Positions 51,793-60,828 of a DNA stretch of 64,000 nucleotides are shown here, one piece after another. Positions within the stretch are counted from its first letter, which is position 1, and each line of letters begins with the position of its first letter. The notes beneath the pieces are model-generated. The model was not told where the DNA came from. It worked only from the letters and a program-made list of their open reading frames with translations, and did not search any database. The DNA lies in the NCBI RefSeq assembly GCF_021730435.1, contig NZ_JABWGX010000003.1, positions 1-64,000 of the forward strand, written 5' to 3'. The translations under genes were made by a program, and so were the position numbers. Origin of the DNA: Xanthobacter agilis. GTDB taxonomy: Bacteria > Pseudomonadota > Alphaproteobacteria > Rhizobiales > Xanthobacteraceae.

Positions 51793-52400
51793 CGCCACGC
51801 GCCACCACCCGGCGCGGTCGCCGCCGGCTGCTGAGCGGTGAGGAACGGGCGCTGTGGGCCCATGTGGTGCGCGAAGTGAAGCCCCTGCGGCCGCAACCTC
51901 CGACCGGCGACCCGGCGGAGGGTGTTGCGCCGCCGGTGGACGGCACCCCGGCGCCGCGCCCCACGTCGCCGCCGACCATGTCGCTGCCCACCATGACCGC
52001 GAAGCCGGCGCCGGCCGTGCCCCCCAGTCCGCCCCCTCTCGCGCCCTTGGAACACAAGGCGCGCCGCCGCCTCTCCCGCGGTGCCGAGGTGGATGCGCGC
52101 ATTGACCTGCACGGCCTGACCCAGACCGCGGCCCATCGACGCCTGCGGCTGTTCCTGGTGGAAGCCCAGGCCCTCGGCCATGGGGTCGTGCTGGTGATCA
52201 CCGGGAAGGGTGATCCCGATCGGCTCGGAGGTCTTTTCGGGGAAGGCCGCGGCGTCCTGCGCCGGGCGGTGCCGCTGTGGCTCGCGGAGCCGGAGATGCG
52301 CAGCGTGGTGGTGGGCTTTGAAGCCGCCGGCCGTCGCCATGGCGGCGAGGGCGCCCTCTATGTGCGCATCCGTCGCCGGCGCGACCGGGGAATGGACTGA
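51789..52400 (+). CDS. Smr domain protein
   Basis: A 203-residue cytosolic protein with a Pro/Ala/Thr-rich N-terminal half and a C-terminal Smr (MutS2-related) domain: ARIDLHGLTQTAAHRRLRLFL, VLVITGKGD and a closing GGEGALYVRIRRRR. Smr domains bind and can nick nucleic acid; the DLHG and TGKG motifs are intact. The start overlaps the mltA stop in an ATGA, so translation is probably coupled. Confidence 0.92.
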   Translation: MTPRATTRRGRRRLLSGEERALWAHVVREVKPLRPQPPTGDPAEGVAPPVDGTPAPRPTSPPTMSLPTMTAKPAPAVPPSPPPLAPLEHKARRRLSRGAEVDARIDLHGLTQTAAHRRLRLFLVEAQALGHGVVLVITGKGDPDRLGGLFGEGRGVLRRAVPLWLAEPEMRSVVVGFEAAGRRHGGEGALYVRIRRRRDRGMD

Positions 52401-52474
52401 CGCCCGTCGGGCGGGCAGGAGAAGGCCCCGCACGTCCGCTCGTATCCCGGTCGCGCGTCGCGAGATGGGGTCAT

Positions 52475-52684
52475 ATGGAGGGGCTGACGATCGTCGTTGG
52501 CGTGGGCGTCATACTCCTCGCCGCGGTGGGCCTTTGGGCCCTGGTCGACGCTTTTCTCATTCCAGGCATGATCCGCGAGAGCAAGGACAGTCTGCGCAAG
52601 CCGTTGGCGATGGATGCCATGCTCGCCAACGGCTCCGCGCAGTCGCAATGGTCCGGCGCACCCGCGGCCCTGCCCATGGAATAG
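52475..52684 (+). CDS. Small membrane protein resembling half a TM2 domain
   Basis: A 69-residue product with one membrane segment (LTIVVGVGVILLAAVGLWALVDAFLIPGMI) and a polar tail. The segment ALVDAFLIPGMIRES closely resembles the second half of TM2-domain proteins, but the first TM2 helix is missing. There is no strong ribosome-binding site. It follows smr by 74 bp. It may be a genuine short protein or a remnant; no function is assigned. Confidence 0.5.
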   Translation: MEGLTIVVGVGVILLAAVGLWALVDAFLIPGMIRESKDSLRKPLAMDAMLANGSAQSQWSGAPAALPME

Positions 52685-52962
52685 TCTTCGACATCGGGTC
52701 TTGGCGGCGCGTGGCCGGAGGCCGGCCTTTGCCCGGCAGAGACCGCGCCGGGCCCGAACCGGCCGGTGATGGCGGGGCCGTTCGCCCAAAGACGCCGGTG
52801 AAGGCGTGCTCCAGGTGCGTAGCCGTCGCCGGTGGGACGGAGCGTTGCCGAAGTCGGAGAGGTCCGTCGGCGGGTGGGGGCCGTCCGCGCGGACGGCGAC
52901 GGCCTGTTGCCGGCGGTGGAAAGCGGTGGGATGGCGCGTCCGGCGGGCTTGTCCCCGGCGCC

Positions 52963-53670
52963 CTATGGCGCCCCGAGCCGTGGCGCCGGGAGGCGGAAGG
53001 TGCGGTCCTCGCCCAGGAGATGGACGTCGAAGGCGCCGGGGCCGAACAGTCCGCTGATGGCTGGGGCGCTCACGTCGAGGCCGCCGGTGAAGGCGCCAAA
53101 GGCGGGCAGCACCAGGCGCGCGCCATCGGTCACGAAGCAGCGCCGCCGCACCCCGCGCCCGCGCACCACCACCCGCGCCGCCGGATGGAGGTGGCCGCAG
53201 ACCTCGCCGGCGCGCGCGTCCAGCTCCGGCTCGTGGCGGAAGCGCAGCGGGCCGATGGAGAGCATCTCCGCGCAGCGGCCGCCCAGATCGTGGGGGGCGG
53301 GATCATGATTGCCGGCGATCCATATCAGCTCCACCGCCGCCGCCAGGGTCCGCAGCCGGCCGCGCGCGTCCGCGTCGAGGCGCTCGCCGGCCCAGCGGTC
53401 GTGCAGGCTGTCGCCGAGGGCGACGACGGTACGCGGTTGGTGGCGAGCCACCAGCCGCCCCAGGCGGTCGAGGGTCTCGCGCGTGTCGAAGGGCGGCAGC
53501 ATCTGCCCGCGGCGGGCGAAGGCGGAGCCTTTTTCAAGATGCATGTCGGCCACCACCAGCAGCCGCTCCTCCACCCACAGGGCGGCGCCGGAAGGGTCGA
53601 GCAGAAGCTCGGCGCCGGCAAGGCCGATGCGGGCGGGGGAGAGGGGAGGCGAATCGGCATGGGCGAGCAT
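52963..53670 (-). CDS. pdeM: PdeM-type metallophosphoesterase (ligase-associated DNA damage response)
   Basis: A 235-residue calcineurin-like phosphoesterase of the type named ligase-associated DNA damage response endonuclease PdeM. All metal motifs are present: VADMHLEKGSAF, ALGDSLHDRW, WIAGNHDPAP, GHLHPAARV. It usually occurs beside a Lhr-like helicase, an ATP-dependent DNA ligase and an exonuclease; none is adjacent here. The long frame upstream is read-through across proB and is not coding. The start at 53670 (MLAHADSPPL) is the best ATG, although its ribosome-binding site is weak. It diverges from proB. Confidence 0.87.
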   Translation of the reverse strand: MLAHADSPPLSPARIGLAGAELLLDPSGAALWVEERLLVVADMHLEKGSAFARRGQMLPPFDTRETLDRLGRLVARHQPRTVVALGDSLHDRWAGERLDADARGRLRTLAAAVELIWIAGNHDPAPHDLGGRCAEMLSIGPLRFRHEPELDARAGEVCGHLHPAARVVVRGRGVRRRCFVTDGARLVLPAFGAFTGGLDVSAPAISGLFGPGAFDVHLLGEDRTFRLPAPRLGAP

Positions 53671-53874
53671 CAGGCGATTGTGCCCGGCGGAATGGCGCGG
53701 GCAAGGCGCGCGGCGGTCCGCGCCGTGCGGGCTTGAATTTCTCCGACCCGATGGCCTATGCCGTGCGGCGTGGTGCATGACGCGCCCCGCTCCATGGCCT
53801 GCCCCATGGAGGTGATGCCGTCCGCGCCGACGGTGCGAACCCCATGGCGCGGCCTCTTTGCGGTCCTTACATCC

Positions 53875-55017
53875 ATGACCACCCCGGTCCCCGCCACGCT
53901 GCCCGCTCTCACCGATTTCCGCCGCATCGTCATCAAGGTGGGCTCCGCTTTGCTGGTGGATCGCGACCGGGGCCGGGTGCGGCTGCCGTGGCTGGTCTCG
54001 CTGGTGGAGGACATCGGCACCCTGCACCGGCGCGGCTGCGACGTGATGGTGGTGTCGTCGGGCGCCATCGCCCTCGGCCGCACGGTGCTGCACCTGCCGG
54101 CGGGGCCGTTGAAGCTGGAGGACAGCCAGGCCGCCGCCGCCGTGGGGCAGATCGCGCTCGCGCGGACCTGGGCCGAGGCGCTCGCCCATGAGGACATCAA
54201 CGCCGGGCAGGTGCTGCTGACCCTCGGCGATACCGAGGAGCGCCGGCGCTATCTCAATGCGCGCTCCACCTTGGCGCGGCTGATGGACCTGCGCGCGGTG
54301 CCCATCATCAACGAGAACGACACGGTGGCGACCTCCGAGATCCGCTACGGCGACAACGACCGGCTGGCGGCCCGCGTCGCCACCATGGCGAGCGCCGACC
54401 TGCTGGTGCTGCTCTCCGACATCGATGGTCTTTATACCGCGCCCCCGGCTAAGGATCCGGACGCCCGGCATATCCCGGTGGTGCCGCGCATCACGGCCGA
54501 GATCGAGGCCATGGCCGGCGCGGCCGGCTCGGAGCTGTCGCGCGGCGGCATGCGCACCAAGATCGAGGCGGGCAAGATCGCCACCTCGGCCGGCACCCAC
54601 ATGGTGATCGCCACGGGGCATGTGAAAAACCCGCTCAAGCGCATCCGCGAGGGCGGGCGCTGCACCTGGTTCCTCACCTCGGCCAATCCGGTGCGGGCAC
54701 GCAAGAGCTGGATCGCCGGCGCCCTGGAGCCCCACGGCACGCTGCACCTCGACGATGGGGCGGTGGCGGCCCTGCGGCGCGGCGCGAGCCTGCTGCCGGC
54801 AGGCGTGAAGCGCATCGACGGCACCTTCGACCGGGGCGACGCCGTGGTTCTGCGCGCGCCGGATGGGGCGGAGGTGGGACGTGGCCTCGTCGCCTATGAT
54901 TCGCAGACCGCGCAGCGCATCATGGGTCACTCGACCGCCGAGATCGAGGACCTGCTCGGCATCTCCGGCCGCTCGGAGATGGTGCACCGCGACGACATGG
55001 CGCTTGGAGTCGAATGA
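53875..55017 (+). CDS. proB: Glutamate 5-kinase
   Basis: First step of proline synthesis, forming gamma-glutamyl phosphate; normally inhibited by proline. The 380-residue protein has the amino-acid-kinase domain ([61 protein letters not shown]) and a C-terminal PUA domain from about residue 285. The start at 53875 matches the family; in-frame ATGs upstream give an unlikely extension. First of a co-directional run proB-proA-nadD-rsfS-rlmH. Confidence 0.96.
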   Translation: MTTPVPATLPALTDFRRIVIKVGSALLVDRDRGRVRLPWLVSLVEDIGTLHRRGCDVMVVSSGAIALGRTVLHLPAGPLKLEDSQAAAAVGQIALARTWAEALAHEDINAGQVLLTLGDTEERRRYLNARSTLARLMDLRAVPIINENDTVATSEIRYGDNDRLAARVATMASADLLVLLSDIDGLYTAPPAKDPDARHIPVVPRITAEIEAMAGAAGSELSRGGMRTKIEAGKIATSAGTHMVIATGHVKNPLKRIREGGRCTWFLTSANPVRARKSWIAGALEPHGTLHLDDGAVAALRRGASLLPAGVKRIDGTFDRGDAVVLRAPDGAEVGRGLVAYDSQTAQRIMGHSTAEIEDLLGISGRSEMVHRDDMALGVE

Positions 55018-55214
55018 GGGCGCCCGCTCCTGGACGGCGGGTGACGTGTTTGTGACGGATCGCGGTTGCATCCGCGACGGTGGTGATGCCAGCATCCGGC
55101 ACCATGTTAACGCTTGTGTCCGCTCGGGTGTCGATTTCCCCGGCGGACGTGCTACAGATTGGATCCGCAGTGTCGGAAGCCGCACATTGCGACCCTTATT
55201 TCGAGAGTGACACC

Positions 55215-56537
55215 ATGGCCACCGCCTCCGCCGCACGCATGAACGCCCCCGCTTCCGCGGAGCGGGCGCTGCCGCCGGCGGATCTGGCTGCGGCGATGCT
55301 GGCCATGGGCAAGCGCGCCCGCGCCGCCGCCCGCGTTATCGCTCTGGCTGATGCCGAGACCAAGACCGCGGCGCTGAAGGCCGCCGCCGCCGCCGTGCGC
55401 GCCGCCCGGGCCGAGATCCTGGCCGCCAACGCCGCCGATGTCGCCCGCGCCAAGGCCGATGGCATGACCGGATCGTTCCTCGACCGCCTCACCCTCACCC
55501 CCGAGCGGATCGAGGTGATGGCGGAAGGCATCGAGGCCGTGGCGGGCCTGCCCGACCCGGTGGGCAAGGTGACCGAGCGCTGGACCCGCCCCAATGGCAT
55601 GATCATTGAGCGCGTGCGCACGCCGCTCGGGGTGATCGGCGTCATCTATGAGAGCCGGCCCAATGTGACGGCGGACGCGGCGGCGCTGTGCCTGCGCTCC
55701 GGCAATGCGGTGATTCTGCGCGGCGGGTCCGACAGCCTCGCCTCCTCGGGCGCCATCCATAAGGCGTTCGTGGCCGGCATCGCCGCCGCCGGATTGCCGG
55801 AGGATGCGGTGCAATTCGTGAACACCGTGGACCGGGCCGCCGTCGGCCACATGCTGGCCGGGCTCGACGGCACCGTGGATGTGATCGTGCCGCGCGGCGG
55901 CAAGAGCCTGGTGGCGCGGGTACAGTCCGACGCGCGGGTGCCGGTGTTCTCGCACCTCGACGGCATCGTGCATGTCTTCGTCGACAAGGCCGCCGACCTC
56001 GACATGGCCAAGACCGTGGTGCTGAACGCGAAAATGCGCCGCACCGGCATCTGCGGCGCCGCCGAGACGCTGCTGGTGGATCGCGCGGTCGCCGAGACCC
56101 ACCTGAAGCCGCTGGTGGCGATGCTGATCGACGCCGGCTGCGAGGTACGGGGCGATGCCGTCGTGCAGGCGGTGGATCCGCGCGTGGAGGCGGCCGCCGA
56201 CAGCGATTGGGACACCGAATATCTCGACGCCATCCTGGCGGTGAAGGTGGTGGACGGGCTCGACGCCGCCATCGCCCATATCGAGCAGCACGGCTCGCAC
56301 CACACCGACTGCATCGTGACCCAGGACACCCAGGCGGCGGAGCGCTTCCTGGCGGAGGTGGATTCGGCCATCGTGCTGCACAATGCCTCCACCCAGTTCG
56401 CCGATGGCGGGGAGTTCGGTTTCGGCGCCGAGATCGGCATCGCCACCGGGCGGATGCATGCGCGCGGGCCGGTGGGAGCCGAGCAGCTCACCTCCTTCAA
56501 ATACCGTATCCACGGGTCGGGTCAGACCCGGCCGTGA
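55215..56537 (+). CDS. proA: Gamma-glutamyl phosphate reductase
   Basis: Second step of proline synthesis, NADPH-dependent reduction to glutamate semialdehyde. The 440-residue aldehyde-dehydrogenase-fold protein has [35 protein letters not shown] and the catalytic cysteine in [13 protein letters not shown], with [16 protein letters not shown] near the end. The N-terminus is about 20 residues longer than usual. The start at 55215 has GAGAG upstream. A 197-bp gap separates it from proB, so it may have its own promoter. Confidence 0.96.
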   Translation: MATASAARMNAPASAERALPPADLAAAMLAMGKRARAAARVIALADAETKTAALKAAAAAVRAARAEILAANAADVARAKADGMTGSFLDRLTLTPERIEVMAEGIEAVAGLPDPVGKVTERWTRPNGMIIERVRTPLGVIGVIYESRPNVTADAAALCLRSGNAVILRGGSDSLASSGAIHKAFVAGIAAAGLPEDAVQFVNTVDRAAVGHMLAGLDGTVDVIVPRGGKSLVARVQSDARVPVFSHLDGIVHVFVDKAADLDMAKTVVLNAKMRRTGICGAAETLLVDRAVAETHLKPLVAMLIDAGCEVRGDAVVQAVDPRVEAAADSDWDTEYLDAILAVKVVDGLDAAIAHIEQHGSHHTDCIVTQDTQAAERFLAEVDSAIVLHNASTQFADGGEFGFGAEIGIATGRMHARGPVGAEQLTSFKYRIHGSGQTRP

Positions 56538-56564
56538 TCCACCCTTGACGCGCGGGGTTCGCCC

Positions 56565-57314
56565 GTGAGCTGCGCCCCGGCGAACGCTCCTCTCCCCCAA
56601 GCCCTCTTCGCGGAGCCCTTCGCCCCGCCCGAGGCGCCCGCCCGGCTATGCCTGGCCGCGGGGGCCGGCGCCGTGCTTTCGCCCGGTGCCCGCGATGTGC
56701 GGCGCATTCCGCTGGCCACGCCCGGCCTGCGGGTCGGCCTGTTCGGCGGCAGCTTCAACCCCGCGCACGAGGCGCACCGGGCCGCGAGCCTGCTGGCCCT
56801 GCACCGGCTGAAGCTCGACCGCGTCTGGTGGCTGGTGACGCCCGGCAACCCGCTCAAGGACAACCGGCAGCTCCCCTCGCTGGAGGAACGGGTGGCGTTC
56901 GCGCGCCGGGTGGCCAACCATCCGCGCATCGACGTGACCGGCTGCGAGGCCGCGCTCGGGGTGCGCTACACCTACGAGACCATCGACATCCTGACGCGCC
57001 GCATGCCGCAGGTGCGTTTCGTGTGGATCATGGGGGCGGACAATCTGGCCCAGTTCCATCGCTGGCAGCGCTGGCGCGCCATCGCCGAGCGCCTGCCCAT
57101 GGTGGTGGTGGACCGTATGGGGCAATCCTTGACCGCGACCGCCACGCCGGCCGCGCTGGCGCTCGCGCGCTGGCGCATCGATGAGCAGGACGCCGCGGCG
57201 TTGCTCGACCGCCCGACGCCGTCCTGGGTGTTCCTGCACGGGCTGAAATCTCCCTTGTCCTCAACGGGAATCCGCGCCGCACAACGCCTCGGCGTTGCGC
57301 CGCAGGGAAGATGA
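56565..57314 (+). CDS. nadD: Nicotinate-nucleotide adenylyltransferase
   Basis: Makes nicotinate adenine dinucleotide in NAD synthesis. The nucleotidyltransferase core has [48 protein letters not shown] and the C-terminal STGIR motif. The nucleotide site usually written HxGH reads His-Glu-Ala-His here. The 249-residue length from GTG 56565 includes about 50 Ala/Pro-rich residues before the core; a GTG at 56673 would give 213 residues, nearer the family norm. It lies 27 bp after proA. Confidence 0.93.
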   Translation: MSCAPANAPLPQALFAEPFAPPEAPARLCLAAGAGAVLSPGARDVRRIPLATPGLRVGLFGGSFNPAHEAHRAASLLALHRLKLDRVWWLVTPGNPLKDNRQLPSLEERVAFARRVANHPRIDVTGCEAALGVRYTYETIDILTRRMPQVRFVWIMGADNLAQFHRWQRWRAIAERLPMVVVDRMGQSLTATATPAALALARWRIDEQDAAALLDRPTPSWVFLHGLKSPLSSTGIRAAQRLGVAPQGR

Positions 57315-57329
57315 CGCCGTCCGACCCTT

Positions 57330-57347
57330 GAAAATCCGTTGATTTTC
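57330..57347. repeat. GAAAATC-N4-GATTTTC hairpin between nadD and rsfS
   Basis: Perfect 7-bp arms around CGTT, 15 bp after the nadD stop in the 109-bp gap before rsfS. It could act as a weak terminator or processing site; the arms are AT-rich, unusual in this genome. Confidence 0.45.
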
Positions 57348-57423
57348 CTACATTCTGAAGATCGCGTCCGCGGCAGATGAGCCCGGCGCCTTCAACTTGA
57401 GAGGATATGGACCCCTGTCCACC

Positions 57424-57858
57424 ATGGCTCCGGCCCCCAAGGCCCCGGTCCCGTCGGCCGTACTGGCCACTAGCCCGATGGCGAACGACCAGATGACGCC
57501 GACCGCCCCCATCTCTGACGGTTATCTTGAGCCGGAAGAGATTCTCGCCCTCGTCCAGGCCCGCCTGGAAGACGATAAGTCCGAGGACATCGTCTCCATC
57601 GACCTGCGCGGAAAAACCGCCATCGCCGATTTCATGGTGATCGCCTCGGGCCGCTCGCAGCGGCATGTGGGCGCCATCGCCGAGCACCTCCTTGAGGCGC
57701 TGAAGGAGGCGGGAATCAAACAGGTGCGGGTCGAAGGCCAGCCGGCCTGCGACTGGGTGCTGATCGACGCGAACGATGTGATCGTCCACGTCTTCCAGCC
57801 CGAGGTCCGCGCCTTCTACAACATCGAAAAGATGTGGTCCGGCACGCCGCGCTCCTGA
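57424..57858 (+). CDS. rsfS: Ribosomal silencing factor RsfS
   Basis: Binds uL14 on the large subunit and blocks subunit joining when nutrients are scarce. The RsfS domain runs from about residue 38 (ALVQARLEDDKSEDIVSIDLRGKTAIADFMVIASGRSQRHV) through GQPACDWVLIDANDVIVHVF to YNIEKMWSG at the end. The ATG at 57424 gives 144 residues; an ATG at 57478 would remove 18 Ala/Pro-rich residues. Its place between nadD and rlmH is the common bacterial order. Confidence 0.94.
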   Translation: MAPAPKAPVPSAVLATSPMANDQMTPTAPISDGYLEPEEILALVQARLEDDKSEDIVSIDLRGKTAIADFMVIASGRSQRHVGAIAEHLLEALKEAGIKQVRVEGQPACDWVLIDANDVIVHVFQPEVRAFYNIEKMWSGTPRS

Positions 57859-57889
57859 GGGGGACGCGGTGTTTCCGGGCTGAACGCGC

Positions 57890-58372
57890 GTGCGCCTTGT
57901 TCTTGTCTGTATCGGCCGGCTGAAGGCCGGGGCCGAGCGCGACCTCGTCGCGCGCTATCTGGAGCGCGCCCGCGCCGCGGGCCGCGCCCTGGGCTTCACC
58001 GCCGTGGACATGGTGGAGCTTCCCGAATCGTCCGCCCGCCGTGCCGAGGACCGCATGGCGGAGGAGGGGAGCGCGATTCTCGCCGCGGCGCCGGCGGGCG
58101 CGAGCCTGTTGGTGCTCGATCCCCGCGGCAAGAACGTCTCCAGCGAGGATTTTGCACACCGTCTTGGCCGCTTGCGGGATGGCGGGACACCGGCGCTGGT
58201 GCTCGTCATCGGCGGTGCCGACGGGCTGTCGGAGGCCGTGCGCGCCCGCGCCGATCTGCTCCTGGCCTATGGGGCGGCGACCTTTCCCCACCAATTGGTG
58301 CGGGTGATGCTGGCCGAGCAGGTCTATCGGGCCGTGACCATTCTGGCGGGCCATCCCTATCATCGTGCCTGA
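57890..58372 (+). CDS. rlmH: 23S rRNA pseudouridine-1915 N3-methyltransferase RlmH
   Basis: SPOUT-fold methyltransferase acting on helix 69 of 23S rRNA in the assembled ribosome. The 160-residue protein has [47 protein letters not shown] (the knot SAM site) and the C-terminal [21 protein letters not shown] that is near-invariant. The start is GTG at 57890. It follows rsfS by 31 bp. Confidence 0.96.
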   Translation: MRLVLVCIGRLKAGAERDLVARYLERARAAGRALGFTAVDMVELPESSARRAEDRMAEEGSAILAAAPAGASLLVLDPRGKNVSSEDFAHRLGRLRDGGTPALVLVIGGADGLSEAVRARADLLLAYGAATFPHQLVRVMLAEQVYRAVTILAGHPYHRA

Positions 58373-58542
58373 AGACGGCGCGGGTCCATGGCCTCCCTCG
58401 ATTGCCGCCCTCGATCGTCTCCCCTATGGGCCGGCGCATTGACATCCGGGCCTGCGCCGCTTATCACGCCCGCTCTATCCATCCAGAGAGTGTCGACGAG
58501 CCGCGCGGCACGCGCGCCGCGGTCGGCCCGAAGGCGAGTGTC

Positions 58543-58668
58543 ATGAAGATCCGTAATTCCCTCAAGTCGCTGCTCGGTCGTCACCGGGACAACCGTCTGG
58601 TGCGCCGCAAGGGCCGCGTCTACATCATCAACAAGACCCAGAAGCGCTACAAGGCCCGCCAGGGTTGA
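58543..58668 (+). CDS. rpmJ: 50S ribosomal protein L36, zinc-independent type
   Basis: A 41-residue, very basic ribosomal protein ([36 protein letters not shown]). It lacks the four zinc ligands of the classical L36, so it is the C-minus (YkgO-like) form normal in alphaproteobacteria. AAGGCGAG precedes the ATG. The longer open frame upstream is not coding. It is too short to be seen without looking for the family pattern and may have its own promoter, 170 bp after rlmH. Confidence 0.95.
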   Translation: MKIRNSLKSLLGRHRDNRLVRRKGRVYIINKTQKRYKARQG

Positions 58669-58771
58669 GGCGCGCGCGTTCCGGCGCCCGTCGCCGGAAC
58701 GTGACGGGTGGCCGCGGCCCGAGCGCCGCGGCGCCGTTGACGAACCGGGCGCGGAGTCCGACACTTTTCCC

Positions 58772-59524
58772 ATGAGTGCCGAGATCACCCCGCTTCTTCC
58801 GCAGCCTCCCACTATGTCTTCGGTGTCCCCTGGGCGTCGTTGGCGGCGCGGTGCGCGCTTCTCGCTGGCATTGCTCCTGCCGGCCGCGATGGCCATCGCG
58901 GCGATCCCCGCACTGGCGCTGACCGGACCGGGCACCGACAGCCGGGACGGCGGAACTGCCGAAGCCGGTCGCAGCGAGGTGGCGCCGGCGGATGGGCGCC
59001 TGCCGACAGGGCCACGCGCGCCACATAAGGCGCCCAAGGACAAGCGCACGCAGCTGGAAGGCCTGTTCGCCGCCCTGAAGGCGGCCCCGGACGACCGCAG
59101 CGCCAAGATCATTGGCGACCGGCTCGATCAGCTTTTCAACACCACCGACAGCGCCAGTGTCGATCTGCTCATGGTCCGCGCCACCGTGGCGCTGGAGGCC
59201 AAGCAATATGACCTCGCGCTGAAGATCCTCGGCCAAGCCATCGAGATCGATCCCGATGACATCGGTGCGCGCTCCAAGCGCGCGACCGTCTATTACCTGC
59301 GGGATGATTACGGTCCGGCGCTGGCCGATATCCGCGAGGTGCTGGCCCGCGAGCCCCGGCACTATGCCACCCTCTACGGCCTCGCCTTGATCATGCGGGA
59401 CATGGGCGACGACAAGAGGGCGCTGGAGGCCCTACGCAAAGCGCTGGCGGTGAATCCGCGCCTGGACGGGGCCAAGGAGCTGGAGAGCCAGCTTGCCACG
59501 GCCGTGGAAGGCCGCGAGATCTGA
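58772..59524 (+). CDS. TPR-repeat protein, probably exported
   Basis: A 250-residue protein. A basic N-terminal stretch and hydrophobic segment (about 27-50, FSLALLLPAAMAIAAIPALA) form a signal peptide or anchor, followed by a Gly/Pro linker and about three TPR units from residue 105 (VDLLMVRATVALEAKQYDLALKILGQAIEIDPDD is one). The likely place is the periplasm, as a protein-interaction module. No partner is identified. An internal ATG 14 codons in is an alternative start. Confidence 0.82.
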   Translation: MSAEITPLLPQPPTMSSVSPGRRWRRGARFSLALLLPAAMAIAAIPALALTGPGTDSRDGGTAEAGRSEVAPADGRLPTGPRAPHKAPKDKRTQLEGLFAALKAAPDDRSAKIIGDRLDQLFNTTDSASVDLLMVRATVALEAKQYDLALKILGQAIEIDPDDIGARSKRATVYYLRDDYGPALADIREVLAREPRHYATLYGLALIMRDMGDDKRALEALRKALAVNPRLDGAKELESQLATAVEGREI

Positions 59525-59567
59525 AGCTGGCTCGTCGCGGTTGCGCGCGCCGCCGGGATGGCGGCGG

Positions 59568-60098
59568 TCACTGGAGCTTCGGGCGGAAATTCGGCGGCGC
59601 GGGTGGCGGCATGGGCGCGTGCGCCTGGGCGGGCCGGGTCTGGTTGCCTTCGGTGAGCTGCACGGTCCAGGACTTTTGCTCCTGGGTGTCCACCTCGAAG
59701 AAGCCGGTGCGCTCGAAGCCGCGCGCCAGGCAGTCACCGGCGCCGCGGATGGTGAATTCCTTCTCCCGCGTGCACATGGGCGACTTGCCCGACCATTCAC
59801 CGCCCTGGTCGTAATCCACCGCATACAGATAATAATAGCGGGCGACCAGATCGCCGCGCAGCAACGTCTCGCAGCTGTTGGCGGCCACGTTCCACCAGCC
59901 TTCGGTGCTCCAGCTGTCGCCGTCCTTGTAGCCGACCGCGACGCCCACCCGGCTCTGGGTGCGGTTGCACAGGCGGAAATCGGCGTGGGCGAGGGAGGGC
60001 AGCAGGACGAGGCCGAATGCGAGCGCCAGCCACGCCATCCCATGCCGCGCCGCGGGGAACGTGGTGCGATTCGGGCCGTTACGGTATGGATCCGTCAT
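59568..60098 (-). CDS. DUF1036 exported protein
   Basis: A 176-residue protein with a signal segment (GMAWLALAFGLVLLPSLAHA) and a DUF1036 domain: DFRLCNRTQSRVGVAVGYKDGDSW, GWWNVAANSCETLL, YYYLYAVDYDQGGEW and a later CLARGFERTGFFEVD. Four cysteines probably form two disulfides. It is an alphaproteobacterial family of unknown function in the periplasm. A start at 60098 keeps basic residues before the hydrophobic core. It is convergent with the TPR gene, 43 bp apart. Confidence 0.87.
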   Translation of the reverse strand: MTDPYRNGPNRTTFPAARHGMAWLALAFGLVLLPSLAHADFRLCNRTQSRVGVAVGYKDGDSWSTEGWWNVAANSCETLLRGDLVARYYYLYAVDYDQGGEWSGKSPMCTREKEFTIRGAGDCLARGFERTGFFEVDTQEQKSWTVQLTEGNQTRPAQAHAPMPPPAPPNFRPKLQ

Positions 60099-60110
60099 GC
60101 GGTCGGGACA

Positions 60111-60140
60111 GCGGGACATGGGGAGGCGGGACATGGGGAG
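60111..60140 (+). repeat. 15-bp perfect tandem duplication
   Basis: GCGGGACATGGGGAG occurs twice in tandem (60111-60125, 60126-60140), just upstream of the DUF1036 start codon, with a half-copy before it. It lies in the presumed leader or promoter of that gene. Confidence 0.7.
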
Positions 60141-60386
60141 GGCTGTGTGCCTTTCATCGCGCGATCCGTCAATGGCCAGCCGATCATGCGGCGCCGACCC
60201 CCCCTTTTCGCCAGTGATCGGGGCAGGATGGAGGCGACTTTGAGGCGTCCCCTGCGACACCCCCCATTACGGCGGCGCGGTCGCACGGCGAATGGCGCCG
60301 TTGCGTGGAAAGCGGGGATCGATCCTTGACGCGGGCGCGACGGGGGGCCTCTATCAGCGCCCGATCAGATTGAGGAGACCTGCCAG

Positions 60387-60653
60387 GTGGCGGAAGAAGA
60401 CGTCTCGGATGCCCCAGCGGGCTTTGCCAAGGAACAGCTCAAGTCCTTCATCGAGCGCATCGAGCGGCTCGAGGAGGAAAAGAAGGCCATTTCCGACGAT
60501 ATCAAGGATGTGTTCGCAGAGGCCAAGGCCAACGGCTTCGACGTGAAGGCGCTGCGCACGATTTTGAAGATCCGCAAGGAAGACGTGGACGAGCGCAAGG
60601 AGCACGACGCCATCGTCGAACTTTATTGCCAGGCCCTCGGCATCTTCATGTGA
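60387..60653 (+). CDS. gapR: GapR family nucleoid-associated protein (DUF2312)
   Basis: An 88-residue helical DNA-binding protein of the DUF2312 family. GapR of Caulobacter clamps over-twisted DNA ahead of replication and transcription and is important for growth. The whole length is the family domain: KEQLKSFIERIERLEEEKKAISDDIKDVFAEAK, then GFDVKALRTILKIRKED and LYCQALG near the end. The start is GTG at 60387 with GAGGAG upstream. It is preceded by a promoter-sized gap of about 290 bp. Confidence 0.94.
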   Translation: MAEEDVSDAPAGFAKEQLKSFIERIERLEEEKKAISDDIKDVFAEAKANGFDVKALRTILKIRKEDVDERKEHDAIVELYCQALGIFM

Positions 60654-60828
60654 TCTTGAGGCGGGGGCGGGGCGCCGGCGGCGCCGCCCCCGCCCCCGCA
60701 TCTCTGACATCGGCGCGCGCGGCGGTCCGATTCCGTCCGCGTTGGCGTCACGGCCTCTTCCCATGGACGCCTTGCCGTGGCCCCCTTTGCCATAGGCCTC
60801 TTCGCCACGCGCTGGGCGCGACCACGCC

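Noticed and set aside
52963-55236. 757-residue minus-strand frame joining pdeM with sequence opposite proB
   Set aside because: Only the last 235 residues form the phosphoesterase; the rest is antisense to proB and lacks domains, so it is not a fusion.
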